A stretch of DNA of 33,606 nucleotides from Methylophaga sp. (GCA_024636315.1 JAGXHJ010000046.1:1-33606), one strand, 5' to 3'. Positions 9,625-19,523 are shown, numbered from the stretch's first letter. Translations and numbers: made by a program. Notes: generated by a model from the letters alone, not told the origin.

Positions 9625-11340
9625 TTAATCAGCCAAGTAACGTTTGTGTTTTGTAGGTTTAAGCGCATGTAGGTCAACCATAACTAAACCATCAATACAG
9701 TTGCCAAAATCAGCATCGATACTGAAATCTATAAATCTAACCCCGCCCATCTCACACAAATCAGCATATTGTTTATAAAGCGTTGGAATACTGACATTCA
9801 TATGCGCTAATTGAACCCGCATGGCTTTAAAATCAGCATCATAATCAAGTCCAGTGATAACGTCACTAACTCTCTGTTGCATATTAGAATCTAAGCGATA
9901 TGGCACTCGTGCGGTGGCAAGTTGCTCTCTATCCTTAAAATAATTCTGATAAAAACTTATAATGAGTGCTTTAGCGAATTCTGGATAGCTATCACTTAAA
10001 CTCACAGGACCGAACAAATAACGTATCTCAGGGTAACGCTTTAAATAGGCTCCAATTCCGTACCAAAGATAATCTAGACTGCGCTTTCCCCAATATTTTG
10101 GACTAACAAAACTTCGACCTAGCTCGATTCCTTGCTCAAAAAAACCTGCCATCTCTTGCTGATTATAATCAAATAATTCCTGACTATAAATGCCTCGACT
10201 ATCTGGTTTTAAAAACAAATTTTTAACTTCCGCTAAGCGGTATGCGCCGGCAATTTCAAGATCCTGTTCATCCCATAAAATCAAATGACGATAATCCCGA
10301 TCATAACGATCTAGGTCACTTTTTTTACCGGTGCCTTCACCTACCTGGCGAAACGTGATTTCACGTAGTCGACCAATTTCATGCATCACTGCGGAATCAG
10401 ATTGATAATCAAACAAATATATTTTTTTACCGTCTGTCGTTTCACCTAGCAACTCTGCTTGTTGTAATTCCTTTTTTATTGTACGACGATCCAGAGGATG
10501 AACAATTGTTTGCTCTGTTTCGAATAAGGGTGATTTACCTTTGCCTATGCGATACAAATGATGTCGAATGAGTTTCGCCATTTGTTTTTTTGCTAAAGGA
10601 AGTAATTTAATCTGGTGAAATGGGATTGACTGCCCGACTCGTAGCGTAATTGTTTGTGAGTTTTTATTAAAGATCTCATGCGCCAATAACATAGCTGCTA
10701 AGGGCTTATAAACCATTGAACTACTATAAAATAACGATGAATTTCGGGCGTCGACATAAATCGGTAATATCGGAGAGTTGGTCTTTTTTGCAAAATGTAG
10801 AAAGCCACTGGTCCATTTACCATCTCGGACACCATTGGGCCTGATTCGTGAAACTTCACCTGCGGGGAATACAATTACCGCCTGATCATTGTTCAAACAA
10901 TTAATAATATCGGCAATACTACTTTTCTGAGTTGCTTTATTTAAATTATCGACTGGAAGCAATAAGTCTTTGACTGATTGAAAGTTCATCAACATATCGT
11001 TGACTACAATTTTCACATCTCGCCTAACCTCCCCCACTAACTTTAACAGAGATAAGCCGTCTAGAGCTCCTAAAGGATGATTAGCAACAATTACAACCCG
11101 TCCTGAAGCCGGAATATTGCTACGATCACGGTGCGAAATCGCATAACTAAATTTGAAGTGGTCTAATACCTGATCGATAAAATCGAAACCTTTCAAATCC
11201 TGATGGGTATCTAAAAACTGATTAACTTGATTTTCGTATGATAATTTACGCAGTAAACCAAGAGTAGGTTTTTTTATCCAAGGACTTTTGTGTTCAAAAT
11301 TAGGGAATTTTTGTTGGATAGCACTTTCAATATTAAGCAT
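9625..11340 (-). CDS. Two-domain acyltransferase, OlsF-like (PlsC + GNAT/OlsB domains)
   Basis: This 571-residue protein joins two acyltransferase modules. The N-terminal half has a PlsC/LPLAT core: NHPLGALDG at 87-95 (His88 and Asp94 as the catalytic pair) and VFPAGEVSR at 157-165, the phosphate-binding block. The C-terminal half (about 305-500) has the OlsB/hemolysin-type acyl-ACP N-acyltransferase fold: AGAYRLAEV at 364-372, ELGRSFV at 406-412 and RYLFGPVSLSD at 440-450. This order is that of OlsF, described in Serratia as making ornithine lipids with one bifunctional enzyme. The protein may therefore N-acylate an amino acid and then O-acylate the product. Substrates are inferred; it could also be an uncharacterised hemolysin-like acyltransferase. 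It is probably the last gene of its operon, 96 nt after the UPF0114 gene. Confidence 0.82.
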   Translation of the reverse strand: MLNIESAIQQKFPNFEHKSPWIKKPTLGLLRKLSYENQVNQFLDTHQDLKGFDFIDQVLDHFKFSYAISHRDRSNIPASGRVVIVANHPLGALDGLSLLKLVGEVRRDVKIVVNDMLMNFQSVKDLLLPVDNLNKATQKSSIADIINCLNNDQAVIVFPAGEVSRIRPNGVRDGKWTSGFLHFAKKTNSPILPIYVDARNSSLFYSSSMVYKPLAAMLLAHEIFNKNSQTITLRVGQSIPFHQIKLLPLAKKQMAKLIRHHLYRIGKGKSPLFETEQTIVHPLDRRTIKKELQQAELLGETTDGKKIYLFDYQSDSAVMHEIGRLREITFRQVGEGTGKKSDLDRYDRDYRHLILWDEQDLEIAGAYRLAEVKNLFLKPDSRGIYSQELFDYNQQEMAGFFEQGIELGRSFVSPKYWGKRSLDYLWYGIGAYLKRYPEIRYLFGPVSLSDSYPEFAKALIISFYQNYFKDREQLATARVPYRLDSNMQQRVSDVITGLDYDADFKAMRVQLAHMNVSIPTLYKQYADLCEMGGVRFIDFSIDADFGNCIDGLVMVDLHALKPTKHKRYLAD

Positions 11341-11436
11341 TTCTCACCTCTCATTTGCCTTATTTCTAAAGCATAAAGGAGGTGTGTTACAACTTGATAA
11401 TGATTACGTTACCGTTTCATGACAAGATAGTAGAAT

Positions 11437-11958
11437 CTATTTATGTTCTTCAGCGTGGGTTAAATACAGCGTAAGCCCAATAAGGGCAATACCACCAGCC
11501 AGCGCTAGTAATTCTATAGCCCCGTGAAAATCCATACTGATCGCATGCTCGAAAAAGTTCACAATCAAAATCATGATAATCACCCGTCCAAGACGCGTTT
11601 TAAGATCATCAAGACTATGAATGGCTAAAACAGATGATGAGGTTTCAGATTGTTCGGCTTGCTCAATTTTACTAATAAATAGCTCGTATAAGCCTAAAGA
11701 AAAGATTAATAAAACGGTTGCCAATAAATAACCATCAATCACTTCGACGACATGGGTGATGCTTTCGGCACGAAAATCTTTACGTGCTTCACCAATTAAG
11801 TCAGCTGACAGATAATCACCTAAATGGCTAACCAAATAAAAAGCATCGACTGAAGCCATATAAAACATTGCAAAGGCCGTGATCAAACTTACTACAACAG
11901 CAATAACAACTACAAAACGGCTATTCCAAAGTAGCGTTTCAAACACTTTTTCGATCAT
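11437..11958 (-). CDS. UPF0114 (YqhA) family inner-membrane protein
   Basis: This 173-residue protein has hydrophobic segments near residues 14-35, 77-95, 124-138 and 146-167, with a charged loop at 97-123 that includes the family-like LDDLKTRLGRVI. The opening FETLLWNSRF and the segment IDGYLLATVLLIFSLGLYELF are typical of UPF0114/YqhA. The function of the family is unknown. It lies 19 nt downstream of panD and may be cotranscribed with it, but nothing links it to pantothenate synthesis. The start ATG is preceded by no strong ribosome site. Confidence 0.85.
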   Translation of the reverse strand: MIEKVFETLLWNSRFVVVIAVVVSLITAFAMFYMASVDAFYLVSHLGDYLSADLIGEARKDFRAESITHVVEVIDGYLLATVLLIFSLGLYELFISKIEQAEQSETSSSVLAIHSLDDLKTRLGRVIIMILIVNFFEHAISMDFHGAIELLALAGGIALIGLTLYLTHAEEHK

Positions 11959-11977
11959 GATTTATACCAACTTAGGA

Positions 11978-12358
11978 TTATACGGCTTGTACTGGAATTG
12001 CATGACGCTTGTTGATAATGTCATTTTTCTCATTCAGATAGACAAGCGTAGGTTTAAAGTTAGCCACTTCTTTTTGGTCCAGCACGGTGTAAGCACAAAT
12101 GATAATACGATCGCCAGGCGATGCTTTATGAGCGGCCGCACCATTCACCGAAATTATTTGTGAGCCAGCTTCAGCACGAATAGCATAAGTAATAAAACGG
12201 TTACCATTGGCGACATTGTATATATGGATCTGTTCGTATTCATGAATACCGGCAGCTTCCAGGAAGTTACTGTCAATCGCACACGAGCCTTCGTACTCTA
12301 ATTCTGAGTGCGTTACACAGGCACGATGTAGTTTTGCTTTTAATAGAGTCAGTTGCAT
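11978..12358 (-). CDS. panD: Aspartate 1-decarboxylase proenzyme
   Basis: PanD makes beta-alanine from aspartate for pantothenate synthesis. The 126-residue proenzyme has the self-cleavage site Gly24-Ser25 (YEGSCAID), from which Ser25 becomes the pyruvoyl cofactor. Lys9 (LLKAKLH) and Tyr58 (RFITYAI) are also at the positions known from E. coli. It lies 51 nt after panC in the same direction, so panB, panC and panD form one block that supplies both branches of pantothenate. Many gammaproteobacteria with panD also need the PanZ/PanM activator for cleavage; none is present in this window. Confidence 0.96.
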   Translation of the reverse strand: MQLTLLKAKLHRACVTHSELEYEGSCAIDSNFLEAAGIHEYEQIHIYNVANGNRFITYAIRAEAGSQIISVNGAAAHKASPGDRIIICAYTVLDQKEVANFKPTLVYLNEKNDIINKRHAIPVQAV

Positions 12359-12409
12359 ATCCGACCATCTGTAGTTAATTAGCTGGACATTATCGCTTTT
12401 TCAACAAAA

Positions 12410-13261
12410 TCAGGCAAGATTACAAGCGATATTGTCGATTAAACGGGCCTTACCTAATCGCCCTGCGGCAAGAATCCTTAAGTTCTTATCGCCTGATATT
12501 GCCTGCGCTAGGTCATCTGCACGCCGAATATCTACATATTCGGCCTCAAAGCCAAGTCCTTGCAGTTTAGTGAAGGCTTCTAGCTGTAGAGCGGGAAAAT
12601 TTTGCCCCCCCATCTCAATTCGTTGTTTAACGCTAAGCAAGGTTTGATATAAACCTGCTGCTTGAACTTGTTGTTGCTCCGTCAAATACTGATTTCGTGA
12701 ACTCATTGCTAAGCCGCTTTCTTCACGAAAAGTTGGCGCCCCAAGAACATCAACAGGCAAATTAAGATCATGTACTAAGCGTTTAATTAATAATAGTTGT
12801 TGATAATCTTTTTCACCAAATAGGGCAATATCAGCTTGAGCTATATTAAGTAATTTAATGACAACGGTTGCCACGCCATCAAAGTGTCCTGGGCGTTTAA
12901 GTCCGCAGAGTTTATCATCCATATTGGGCACAATAACGTTAGTATGCGGCGCCATACCCTTTGGATACATTACATCTAGTGTGGGAGTAAAGATAACATC
13001 ACAGTCCACTGTGCTTAGCATTTGGATGTCAGCCTTAACCGTACGAGGATAAGCAGATAAATCTACTTTGTCATCAAACTGCAATGGATTAACAAAAATA
13101 CTGACCACCACTCTATCGGCCAACTCACTGGCTTTTCTCACTAGAGAAAGATGTCCCTGATGTAAGTTACCCATCGTCGGTACAAATGCAATTGTCTGTT
13201 TGTGATCGCGCCATGCCTTAATTTGAGCTCGTAAGGCGCTAATTGTTCCAACACTTTGCAT
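12410..13261 (-). CDS. panC: Pantothenate synthetase (pantoate-beta-alanine ligase)
   Basis: PanC joins pantoate and beta-alanine using ATP, through a pantoyl adenylate. The 283-residue protein shows the cytidylyltransferase-type HxGH motif HQGH at 34-37 within PTMGNLHQGHLSL, the FGEKDYQQ block at 148-155, and the KMSKS-like loop MSSRN at 186-190. The length equals that of E. coli PanC. The ATG shares one base with the panB stop codon (TAATG), which implies coupled translation. Confidence 0.97.
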   Translation of the reverse strand: MQSVGTISALRAQIKAWRDHKQTIAFVPTMGNLHQGHLSLVRKASELADRVVVSIFVNPLQFDDKVDLSAYPRTVKADIQMLSTVDCDVIFTPTLDVMYPKGMAPHTNVIVPNMDDKLCGLKRPGHFDGVATVVIKLLNIAQADIALFGEKDYQQLLLIKRLVHDLNLPVDVLGAPTFREESGLAMSSRNQYLTEQQQVQAAGLYQTLLSVKQRIEMGGQNFPALQLEAFTKLQGLGFEAEYVDIRRADDLAQAISGDKNLRILAAGRLGKARLIDNIACNLA

Positions 13262-14055
13262 TAAAACTGTTGCTCTAAAGTAGGGAATTCACCAGATTTT
13301 ACATCCGCTACATATTTGGAAATTGCTGATTGAATAGTGCCAGTATCAGCCAGAAAATCATAGCTAAACCGAGGACGTTTACCAGGCGTTAAGCCCAGCA
13401 TGTCATATAAAACAAGGACCTGACCATCACATATACTACCGGCACCTATACCAATTACAGGGATGGTCAATGCCTTGGTGACTTTTGCCGTTAATACGGC
13501 AGGCACACATTCTAATACCAACATATCCGCCCCAGCATCTTGCAAAGTGATAGCATCAAGGATTAATTGTTCTGCTGTTTCGGCGTCTCGTCCTTGAACA
13601 CGGTAACCGCCGACACGATGTACAGATTGTGGTAATAATCCTAGGTGTGCACACACTGGGATGCCTCGTGCAGTGAGTTGTTCAACCGTGGATGCCATTA
13701 CAGCACCACCTTCGAGTTTCACCATCTGAGCACCGCCTTCAGCCATTAGACGAGCGGCGTTCGCAATCGCTTGACCTTCATTGGCATAACTCATAAATGG
13801 CATATCGGCGATCACAAATACTTTCTCGCTACCGCGCACTACATTTCGGCAATGATAAATAATGTCATCAACCGTCACAGGAAGTGTACTTTCCTGTCCT
13901 TGAATGACCATACCTAGTGAATCACCCACCAAAATTACATCTACGCCTGCTTGTTCCAACACGTGGCTAAAACTAGCATCGTAAGCGGTAAGCATAGCGA
14001 TTTTATTTTGTTCTGCTTTCATCTGACGTAGACGAGTTAAATTTAAGCGGCTCAT
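13261..14055 (-). CDS. panB: 3-methyl-2-oxobutanoate hydroxymethyltransferase
   Basis: PanB transfers a hydroxymethyl group from 5,10-methylenetetrahydrofolate to ketoisovalerate, the first committed step to pantoate. Of 264 residues, the magnesium ligands Asp45 (LVGDSLG), Asp84 (IADMPF) and Glu115 (VKLEGG), and catalytic Glu182 (LECVPA), fall within one residue of their E. coli positions. The phosphate-site stretch GIGAGSICDGQVLV is intact. It lies 10 nt after the deoxynucleoside kinase and overlaps panC by 1 nt. Confidence 0.97.
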   Translation of the reverse strand: MSRLNLTRLRQMKAEQNKIAMLTAYDASFSHVLEQAGVDVILVGDSLGMVIQGQESTLPVTVDDIIYHCRNVVRGSEKVFVIADMPFMSYANEGQAIANAARLMAEGGAQMVKLEGGAVMASTVEQLTARGIPVCAHLGLLPQSVHRVGGYRVQGRDAETAEQLILDAITLQDAGADMLVLECVPAVLTAKVTKALTIPVIGIGAGSICDGQVLVLYDMLGLTPGKRPRFSYDFLADTGTIQSAISKYVADVKSGEFPTLEQQF

Positions 14056-14065
14056 TATATTATCT

Positions 14066-14719
14066 CTATTTCGCTTTTACTGGCAATGGGTTGTAATAGT
14101 GTTTGCCGCCGGTGATTGCGCCAATTTGTTCTAGTAAATTATTGTAATCGGCTTCACTATTAACCAAATCAATTTGCTCTGCATTAACAATAAGTAGTGG
14201 CGAGTCTTCATAATAATGAAAAAAGTCTGCATAACTATCTGCTAATTTCTTCAAATAAGCATCTTCAACACGTTGCTCATAACCAATACCTCGTTGTGAA
14301 ACACGGGATTTAAGCACTGGCAATGAAGCCTGCAAATAAATCACTAAATCGGGGGTACGGTGATGTAAGGTAAGATTGTCATAAACCATATTATATAAAG
14401 CTAACTCATCATCATCTAAGGTGATGTTTGCAAATATTCGATCCTTCTCAACCATAAAATCAGCTAACTGCAAATTAGTAAATAAATCGTCCTGCTGTAG
14501 AGCTTTACTCAATTTTACACGTTGCATTAAAAAACTAAGCTGAGTAGGTAACGCAGACTGTTTCGGGTTTAAATAAAACTTTTCTAAAAATGGATTATTT
14601 TCAGGTTCTTCTAATATGGTGGAGCCGGAAAAGCTATCGGCTAGACGCTTAACTAAATGGGTTTTCCCCACACCGACAGGGCCTTCCACAACAATATAGT
14701 TATGCGGTAATGTTCTCAT
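14066..14719 (-). CDS. Deoxynucleoside kinase family protein
   Basis: This 217-residue protein has a P-loop GPVGVGKT at 13-20, the DRIFA segment (DR pair used for substrate binding in this fold), and the lid-like RVSQRGIGYEQRV stretch. The pattern is that of the dCK/dGK-type deoxyribonucleoside kinases, which phosphorylate salvaged deoxynucleosides. Which base it prefers cannot be read from the sequence. The ATG overlaps the folK stop by 4 nt and panB follows after 10 nt, so this salvage-like kinase sits inside a folate-pantothenate operon. A role outside nucleotide salvage cannot be excluded. Confidence 0.88.
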   Translation of the reverse strand: MRTLPHNYIVVEGPVGVGKTHLVKRLADSFSGSTILEEPENNPFLEKFYLNPKQSALPTQLSFLMQRVKLSKALQQDDLFTNLQLADFMVEKDRIFANITLDDDELALYNMVYDNLTLHHRTPDLVIYLQASLPVLKSRVSQRGIGYEQRVEDAYLKKLADSYADFFHYYEDSPLLIVNAEQIDLVNSEADYNNLLEQIGAITGGKHYYNPLPVKAK

Positions 14720-15204
14720 AGCAATATTTTTTCCAGTTTTCGTAAGCCGTCACGCGGGCAATGTTGTAGCAATTGTTCTATCTCCCCCGCTTTAGGTATC
14801 TTTAAATCAGGTGCTATTTCAGCCAAGGGATAAAGCACAAAAGCACGTAAAGAAATACCAGGATGAGGGATCTGTAAGCGCTCATCATAAATCTCATTTT
14901 GACCGTAAAGCAATACATCAAGATCTAAGGTTCGTTCACCCCAATGTCTTTTTCGTATCCGGCCTTGTTGTTGCTCAATAGCTTGTAAAGCATCTAATAA
15001 TTGATGTGCTGATAGGGCTGTTTCTATTTCCGCAACGGCATTAATATAATCAGGCTGGTCTTGTGGCCCCATTGGTGGACTAGCATACAATGATGACCAA
15101 GCAATGAGTTGAGAATCAGGCAATGATTGTAAATTGCCAATTGCTGTTTTTACCTGATCAATAGGGTCAGCTAAATTACTGCCTAAACCAATATATGCAC
15201 GCAT
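14716..15204 (-). CDS. folK: HPPK (2-amino-4-hydroxy-6-hydroxymethyldihydropteridine diphosphokinase)
   Basis: FolK transfers pyrophosphate from ATP to the pterin precursor in folate synthesis. The 162-residue protein shows YIGLGSNL at 4-11, the PPMGPQDQPDYINAV loop, the magnesium-binding Asp94 and Asp96 in RTLDLDVLLY, and IPHPG at 112-116. The length is typical. It shares one base with the pcnB stop (TAATG) and overlaps the kinase gene by 4 nt. The pairing of pcnB with folK is common in gammaproteobacteria. Confidence 0.97.
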   Translation of the reverse strand: MRAYIGLGSNLADPIDQVKTAIGNLQSLPDSQLIAWSSLYASPPMGPQDQPDYINAVAEIETALSAHQLLDALQAIEQQQGRIRKRHWGERTLDLDVLLYGQNEIYDERLQIPHPGISLRAFVLYPLAEIAPDLKIPKAGEIEQLLQHCPRDGLRKLEKILL

Positions 15205-16580
15205 TAATCAGTCTTTGTAACAGGTTTTCTACGGCGACGGCGACGAGCTTTGGGCTTCCCTTTTGCTAACGCTGTTGGCGATAAATTTTTGACCAAATTT
15301 AATTGTTCGGCTTCATTAGCAAATTGAAACTGCGTCCACCATTTTGCTAATTCTTCTACAGGCTCACCCGTTTCAGCACGCAACAATAAAAAGTCATAGC
15401 CTGCTCTAAATTTAGGATGCGTTAATTGTTTAAATGCTCGTTTACCTTGGCGCTGATCTAAGCGTGGCTGTAAGCTCCAGATATCACGGGTATCCAGAGT
15501 ATATCGCTTCGGGACGGCCACGCGGCTTACTTGCTCAGAAATGACTTCTGTTGCCGCACGCTGTAAGGCGGGAATACTTGGGATCCCCTTTGTTTGATGA
15601 ACGTGCCAGTGATGTCGTACAGGTTCCCATAACAAGGCAGCAAATAAAAATGCCGGTGTAACGGGTTTGCCTTCATCAATTCGTTTATCAGTATTTTCTA
15701 ATGCTTTGATTAATAGTGTTCTGGGAAAACCATCAACCTCAGTATGCAACATACTCGCAGTCTGCGGGAACAGGATATCAAATACGCCATAGTGGCATAA
15801 TAACTCATGTGTTACAGCGGCATTTCCACTTAAATATAACTTTAATGTCTCATCAAATAATCGTGCAGCAGGAATATCCGCCAACAAACTGGCTAACTCA
15901 GGAATTAAACGCTCAGTCTCATCATCTAGTTTTAAGCCTAATTTACCGACAAACCGTAAAGCGCGTAAAATTCGGACGGGATCTTCACGATATCGTGTTT
16001 CAACGTCACCAATCAAGCGAATTTTTCCTGCTTTTAAATCAGCAAGACCACCGGTGTAATCTACGATTGAGAAATCTTGAATATTGTAATACAAGGCATT
16101 GACTGTAAAATCGCGTCGCCATGCGTCTTGTTCTAAGGTACCAAAGACATTATCGCGCATGATGCGACCTTGCTCATCAACATGCTGTTCGACTTCAGGA
16201 GGTGCTCTAAACGTTGCCACCTCAATAACATCGCGGCCAAAACCAACGTGTACTAACTTAAATCGACGACCAATTAAACGACTTTTACGAAATAAGCGAT
16301 GAACTTCCTCCGGCGACGCATTGGTAGCGACATCGAAGTCTTTTGGTTCATGTCCCAACAATAAATCACGTACACAACCACCGACTAAATAAGCTTCAAA
16401 GCCACCTTCTTGCAAACCTCGTAAAACTTTTAAAGCATGAGGACTAATCTGACGGCGAGAAATAGTGTGCTCTGCACGAGGAACGATAGTAGGTGCAGGC
16501 CCTAAGCTACTCGGTCCTCTCCCACGAATGCGTGGCTTCTTTTTAGTAATACCACTGATGATTTTATTAACGGATAACAT
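15204..16580 (-). CDS. pcnB: Poly(A) polymerase I
   Basis: PcnB adds 3' poly(A) tails to RNA and so promotes degradation by the exonuclease machinery. The 458-residue protein has the class II nucleotidyltransferase head with the GG motif at 67-68 (LVGGCVRD) and catalytic Asp81 and Asp83 (KDFDVATN). RRDFTVNALYYN and the neck segment RILRALRFVGKLGL follow. The C-terminus is strongly basic (ARRRRRRKP near 447-455), as in E. coli PcnB, where the basic tail contributes to RNA binding. Those features favour poly(A) polymerase over the shorter tRNA CCA transferase. A 114-nt gap separates it from rnhB, so it may have its own promoter; I could not fix one with confidence. Confidence 0.93.
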   Translation of the reverse strand: MLSVNKIISGITKKKPRIRGRGPSSLGPAPTIVPRAEHTISRRQISPHALKVLRGLQEGGFEAYLVGGCVRDLLLGHEPKDFDVATNASPEEVHRLFRKSRLIGRRFKLVHVGFGRDVIEVATFRAPPEVEQHVDEQGRIMRDNVFGTLEQDAWRRDFTVNALYYNIQDFSIVDYTGGLADLKAGKIRLIGDVETRYREDPVRILRALRFVGKLGLKLDDETERLIPELASLLADIPAARLFDETLKLYLSGNAAVTHELLCHYGVFDILFPQTASMLHTEVDGFPRTLLIKALENTDKRIDEGKPVTPAFLFAALLWEPVRHHWHVHQTKGIPSIPALQRAATEVISEQVSRVAVPKRYTLDTRDIWSLQPRLDQRQGKRAFKQLTHPKFRAGYDFLLLRAETGEPVEELAKWWTQFQFANEAEQLNLVKNLSPTALAKGKPKARRRRRRKPVTKTD

Positions 16581-16693
16581 ATGAGGTGAATAATACCATG
16601 CTTCTTATGATTAATAGCCTTTGTTTATCTGCTAACGGAAACATTTAAACCATGTTTTTTAGGAAGCTCACAAATGACAAAATCATCGTATTA

Positions 16694-17266
16694 TCATTTC
16701 ATAGCTAATTGAACGGGTTTAAATGACTGCCGATGGATAATACACGGCCCTAAGGCCATCAATGTCTGCTGATGGTATTTGGTGGGGTATCCTTTATGTT
16801 TAGCAAAACCGTAACCTGGATAAAGTTCATCCATCACTTGCATTTCACGATCCCTCGCTACTTTGGCGAGTATCGATGCAGCGGCAATTGCAGGTTCAGA
16901 TTGATCACCTTTTATAATAGTAGTGACTGCACAAGCGAGATTAGGTGCTTGATTTCCATCGACTAATGCATGAGTCGGTTTAATATGTAAGCCTTCCACT
17001 GCGCGTTTCATCGCTAACAAGGTAGCCTGTAAAATATTGACATCATCAATTTCTTCAGCTTCAGCACGACCTAATGCCCATGCTAATGCATTTTGTTGAA
17101 TAATCGGTTCTAGTTGTTCACGTCGTTTTTCAGTTAACTTTTTAGAATCATTCAAACCGATTATAGGTCTATTTGGATCGAGGATCACAGCAGCGGCAAC
17201 CACAGCTCCAGCAAGTGGGCCCCGCCCAACCTCGTCGACTCCTACAATATAAATCTGAGCAGTCAT
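16694..17266 (-). CDS. rnhB: Ribonuclease HII
   Basis: RnhB cuts RNA in RNA-DNA hybrids, including single ribonucleotides in DNA. With the ATG chosen here it has 190 residues. Asp11 and Glu12 in [12 protein letters not shown] form the first part of the metal site; further acidic residues lie in HALVDGNQ and in the AKVARDREM block. A TTG at 17269 would add one residue, but the ATG overlapping the lpxB stop by one base (TGATG) is the more natural coupled start. The lpxB-rnhB pair is also found in E. coli. Confidence 0.96.
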   Translation of the reverse strand: MTAQIYIVGVDEVGRGPLAGAVVAAAVILDPNRPIIGLNDSKKLTEKRREQLEPIIQQNALAWALGRAEAEEIDDVNILQATLLAMKRAVEGLHIKPTHALVDGNQAPNLACAVTTIIKGDQSEPAIAAASILAKVARDREMQVMDELYPGYGFAKHKGYPTKYHQQTLMALGPCIIHRQSFKPVQLAMK

Positions 17267-18408
17267 CAATGATTATCCAACATGTTTAAAACCTCTTGGG
17301 CGGCATTATGCGCACCACCTGATGGCCCAAGTGCCGTTAAAACTTGTTTACGGATCTTTTCAGCCTTCGTTTTGCTACTCGCATCAGCTAATAGTGCCGT
17401 TAATTCAGCTTCTAATCGTTCTGCAGTGACATCATCTTGTAATAGCTCTAAGACGACAGGTTTTCCAGTAACAATATTACATAAACCAACATAAGGGATT
17501 TTAATTAAGCGACGTAAAATATGATAACTAATCGGTGACACACGATACGTGATGAAATGCGGAACGGCTAATAGGGCAATTTCTAAGGTCACAGTACCCG
17601 ATGCGGCAACAATAGCATCGCATGCTGCCGTCAGTTCGTAAAACTGATCATTTACTACCTTAACGGGAACAACTGATTTAGCTAAGAGACTATTGATATA
17701 AGTTTCGTCTATCCCTGGTGCAAGAGGTAAAACCACATCAACATTAGTGTTTCGTTGCTGAATGCGTTCTGCGGCATCAAGCATCACTGGCAATAGATTG
17801 TCTATTTCACTGCGTCGACTACCTGGGAACAAACCGATAACTCGACGGTTTAACTTTAAACCGGTTTTAATCTTAGCTTGTTTTGTGGTTAGTGTATTTT
17901 TAACGGCATCAACTAATGGGTGCCCAACACAGCTAACGGGCACGCCTGCATTTTCATAAATAGACACTTCAAAGGGAAATAACACCGCCATTTTATCAAC
18001 ATAACGCTTAATTGTTTTAACCCTACCGGCTCGCCATGCCCACACTTTGGGACTGATGTAATACAGGACGGGAATACCCATTTTTTTAGCTTGTTTCGCC
18101 AGTTTCAGATTAAAACCGGGGTAATCTACTAAGACCAATAAATCAGGTTTATTCGCCTTAAGTTCTGCAAGTAATTGGTTGAAAATATTTTTTATGTGAC
18201 GGTAGCGTTTAAGTACCTCAACAAGACCCATCACGGCTAATTCAGAAAAATCGACCATAATTTCTGCGCCAGCGGCACGCATATTATCACCGCCAATGCC
18301 TCGAACAGTAATATCTGGTCTTAGCTGTTTTAACTCGCTAATCATTCTAGCGGCATGCGCATCACCGGATGCTTCGCCAGTTATAACAACAATATTTTTC
18401 TGACTCAC
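17266..18408 (-). CDS. lpxB: Lipid-A-disaccharide synthase
   Basis: LpxB joins lipid X and UDP-2,3-diacylglucosamine at the inner membrane to make the lipid A disaccharide, so the host is an LPS-bearing Gram-negative. The 380-residue protein shows [11 protein letters not shown] at 10-20, [11 protein letters not shown], the PGSRRSEI block and the [10 protein letters not shown] segment of the GT-B glycosyltransferase. The start is GTG, overlapping the ribBA stop by 4 nt (GTGA). That places an envelope gene directly in the riboflavin operon. Confidence 0.96.
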   Translation of the reverse strand: MSQKNIVVITGEASGDAHAARMISELKQLRPDITVRGIGGDNMRAAGAEIMVDFSELAVMGLVEVLKRYRHIKNIFNQLLAELKANKPDLLVLVDYPGFNLKLAKQAKKMGIPVLYYISPKVWAWRAGRVKTIKRYVDKMAVLFPFEVSIYENAGVPVSCVGHPLVDAVKNTLTTKQAKIKTGLKLNRRVIGLFPGSRRSEIDNLLPVMLDAAERIQQRNTNVDVVLPLAPGIDETYINSLLAKSVVPVKVVNDQFYELTAACDAIVAASGTVTLEIALLAVPHFITYRVSPISYHILRRLIKIPYVGLCNIVTGKPVVLELLQDDVTAERLEAELTALLADASSKTKAEKIRKQVLTALGPSGGAHNAAQEVLNMLDNH

Positions 18409-19523
18409 GCCTGATTGTTCTCGGCGTAGCCCAATAACTCTAAGCCAAAGCCTGACAGCCCAGTCAATTTAGTGGGCGTGCCAATAACGCGCATTTTTTT
18501 CACACCTAAATCAGCTAGAATTTGCGCCCCAACACCAAAGGTTCGTAAATCCCAGCCTACTTTAGCAGCAAGAATAGCTTCACCACGATCTTGTTGCTGA
18601 TAGCGTTCGATCTTTGCAGCTAGTTGTATATTTTGTTGTGGCTGACGTAAAACCACTAATACGCCTTTTCCCTCTTGCTGAATTTGTTTCATTACGATGG
18701 GTAAAGGCCAATGACTGGGTTCACGTGTCGCGCCAATCAAATCAGCCAAGGGATCAGCCATATGCACCCGCACCAAAGTTTCTTCTTCTGGGTTTATCTC
18801 TCCAGCTACTAAGGCAAAATGAACTTGGCTATTAACCGTATCTTGAAAAGTATACAGCTGGAAATTACCTTGCTCCGTGGGCATTGCACATTGTGATAAC
18901 CGCTGTACGGTCATTTCATTTTCTAGACGGTAGCTGATTAAATCGGCAATAGTGCCGATTTTTAAATTATGTGTTTGTGCGAACTCTTCGAGGTCAGGAC
19001 GGCGTGCCATACTGCCATCTTCATTTAGAATTTCAACAATCACCGCGGAAGGATCTTTACCCGCCAATTCTGATAAATCACAGCCTGCTTCTGTGTGTCC
19101 CGCACGTGTTAACACACCGCCGAGTTGCGCTTTCAGTGGAAAAATATGTCCCGGTTGCACCAAGTCTTCCGGCACCGCATTCTCATTTACTGCGGCTAAA
19201 ATTGTGGAAGCACGATCAGCGGCTGAAATACCGGTAGTGACTCCTTCTGCAGCTTCGATTGATACCGTAAAGTTGGTCGAATAAGCCGCTTGGTTATCAC
19301 TGACCATTAAAGGTAATCGTAATTGGCGACAACGTTGTTCAGTTAAGGTCAAGCAAATTAATCCGCGTCCAAACCGTGCCATAAAGTTAATGGCTTCAGG
19401 CGTTACACATTCTGCAGCCATGATTAAATCGCCTTCATTTTCACGATCTTCATCATCCATAATCACGACCATTTTGCCTTGCTTCAGATCATTAATAATT
19501 TCAGCGGTAGTATTTAATTTCAT
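18405..19523 (-). CDS. ribBA: DHBP synthase with degenerate GTP cyclohydrolase II-like domain
   Basis: Residues 1-200 form a complete 3,4-dihydroxy-2-butanone 4-phosphate synthase, which converts ribulose 5-phosphate. [11 protein letters not shown] spans 23-33 and [12 protein letters not shown] spans 139-150 with His143 and Glu145. Residues 205-372 resemble GTP cyclohydrolase II ([27 protein letters not shown]), but the zinc-binding cysteine cluster that normally follows VRVH is replaced by [18 protein letters not shown]. The EGRGIGL block and TNNP motif are also lost. I infer that only the RibB activity remains and that a separate ribA exists elsewhere. The gene overlaps ribE and lpxB by 4 nt each. 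Confidence 0.92.
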   Translation of the reverse strand: MKLNTTAEIINDLKQGKMVVIMDDEDRENEGDLIMAAECVTPEAINFMARFGRGLICLTLTEQRCRQLRLPLMVSDNQAAYSTNFTVSIEAAEGVTTGISAADRASTILAAVNENAVPEDLVQPGHIFPLKAQLGGVLTRAGHTEAGCDLSELAGKDPSAVIVEILNEDGSMARRPDLEEFAQTHNLKIGTIADLISYRLENEMTVQRLSQCAMPTEQGNFQLYTFQDTVNSQVHFALVAGEINPEEETLVRVHMADPLADLIGATREPSHWPLPIVMKQIQQEGKGVLVVLRQPQQNIQLAAKIERYQQQDRGEAILAAKVGWDLRTFGVGAQILADLGVKKMRVIGTPTKLTGLSGFGLELLGYAENNQA

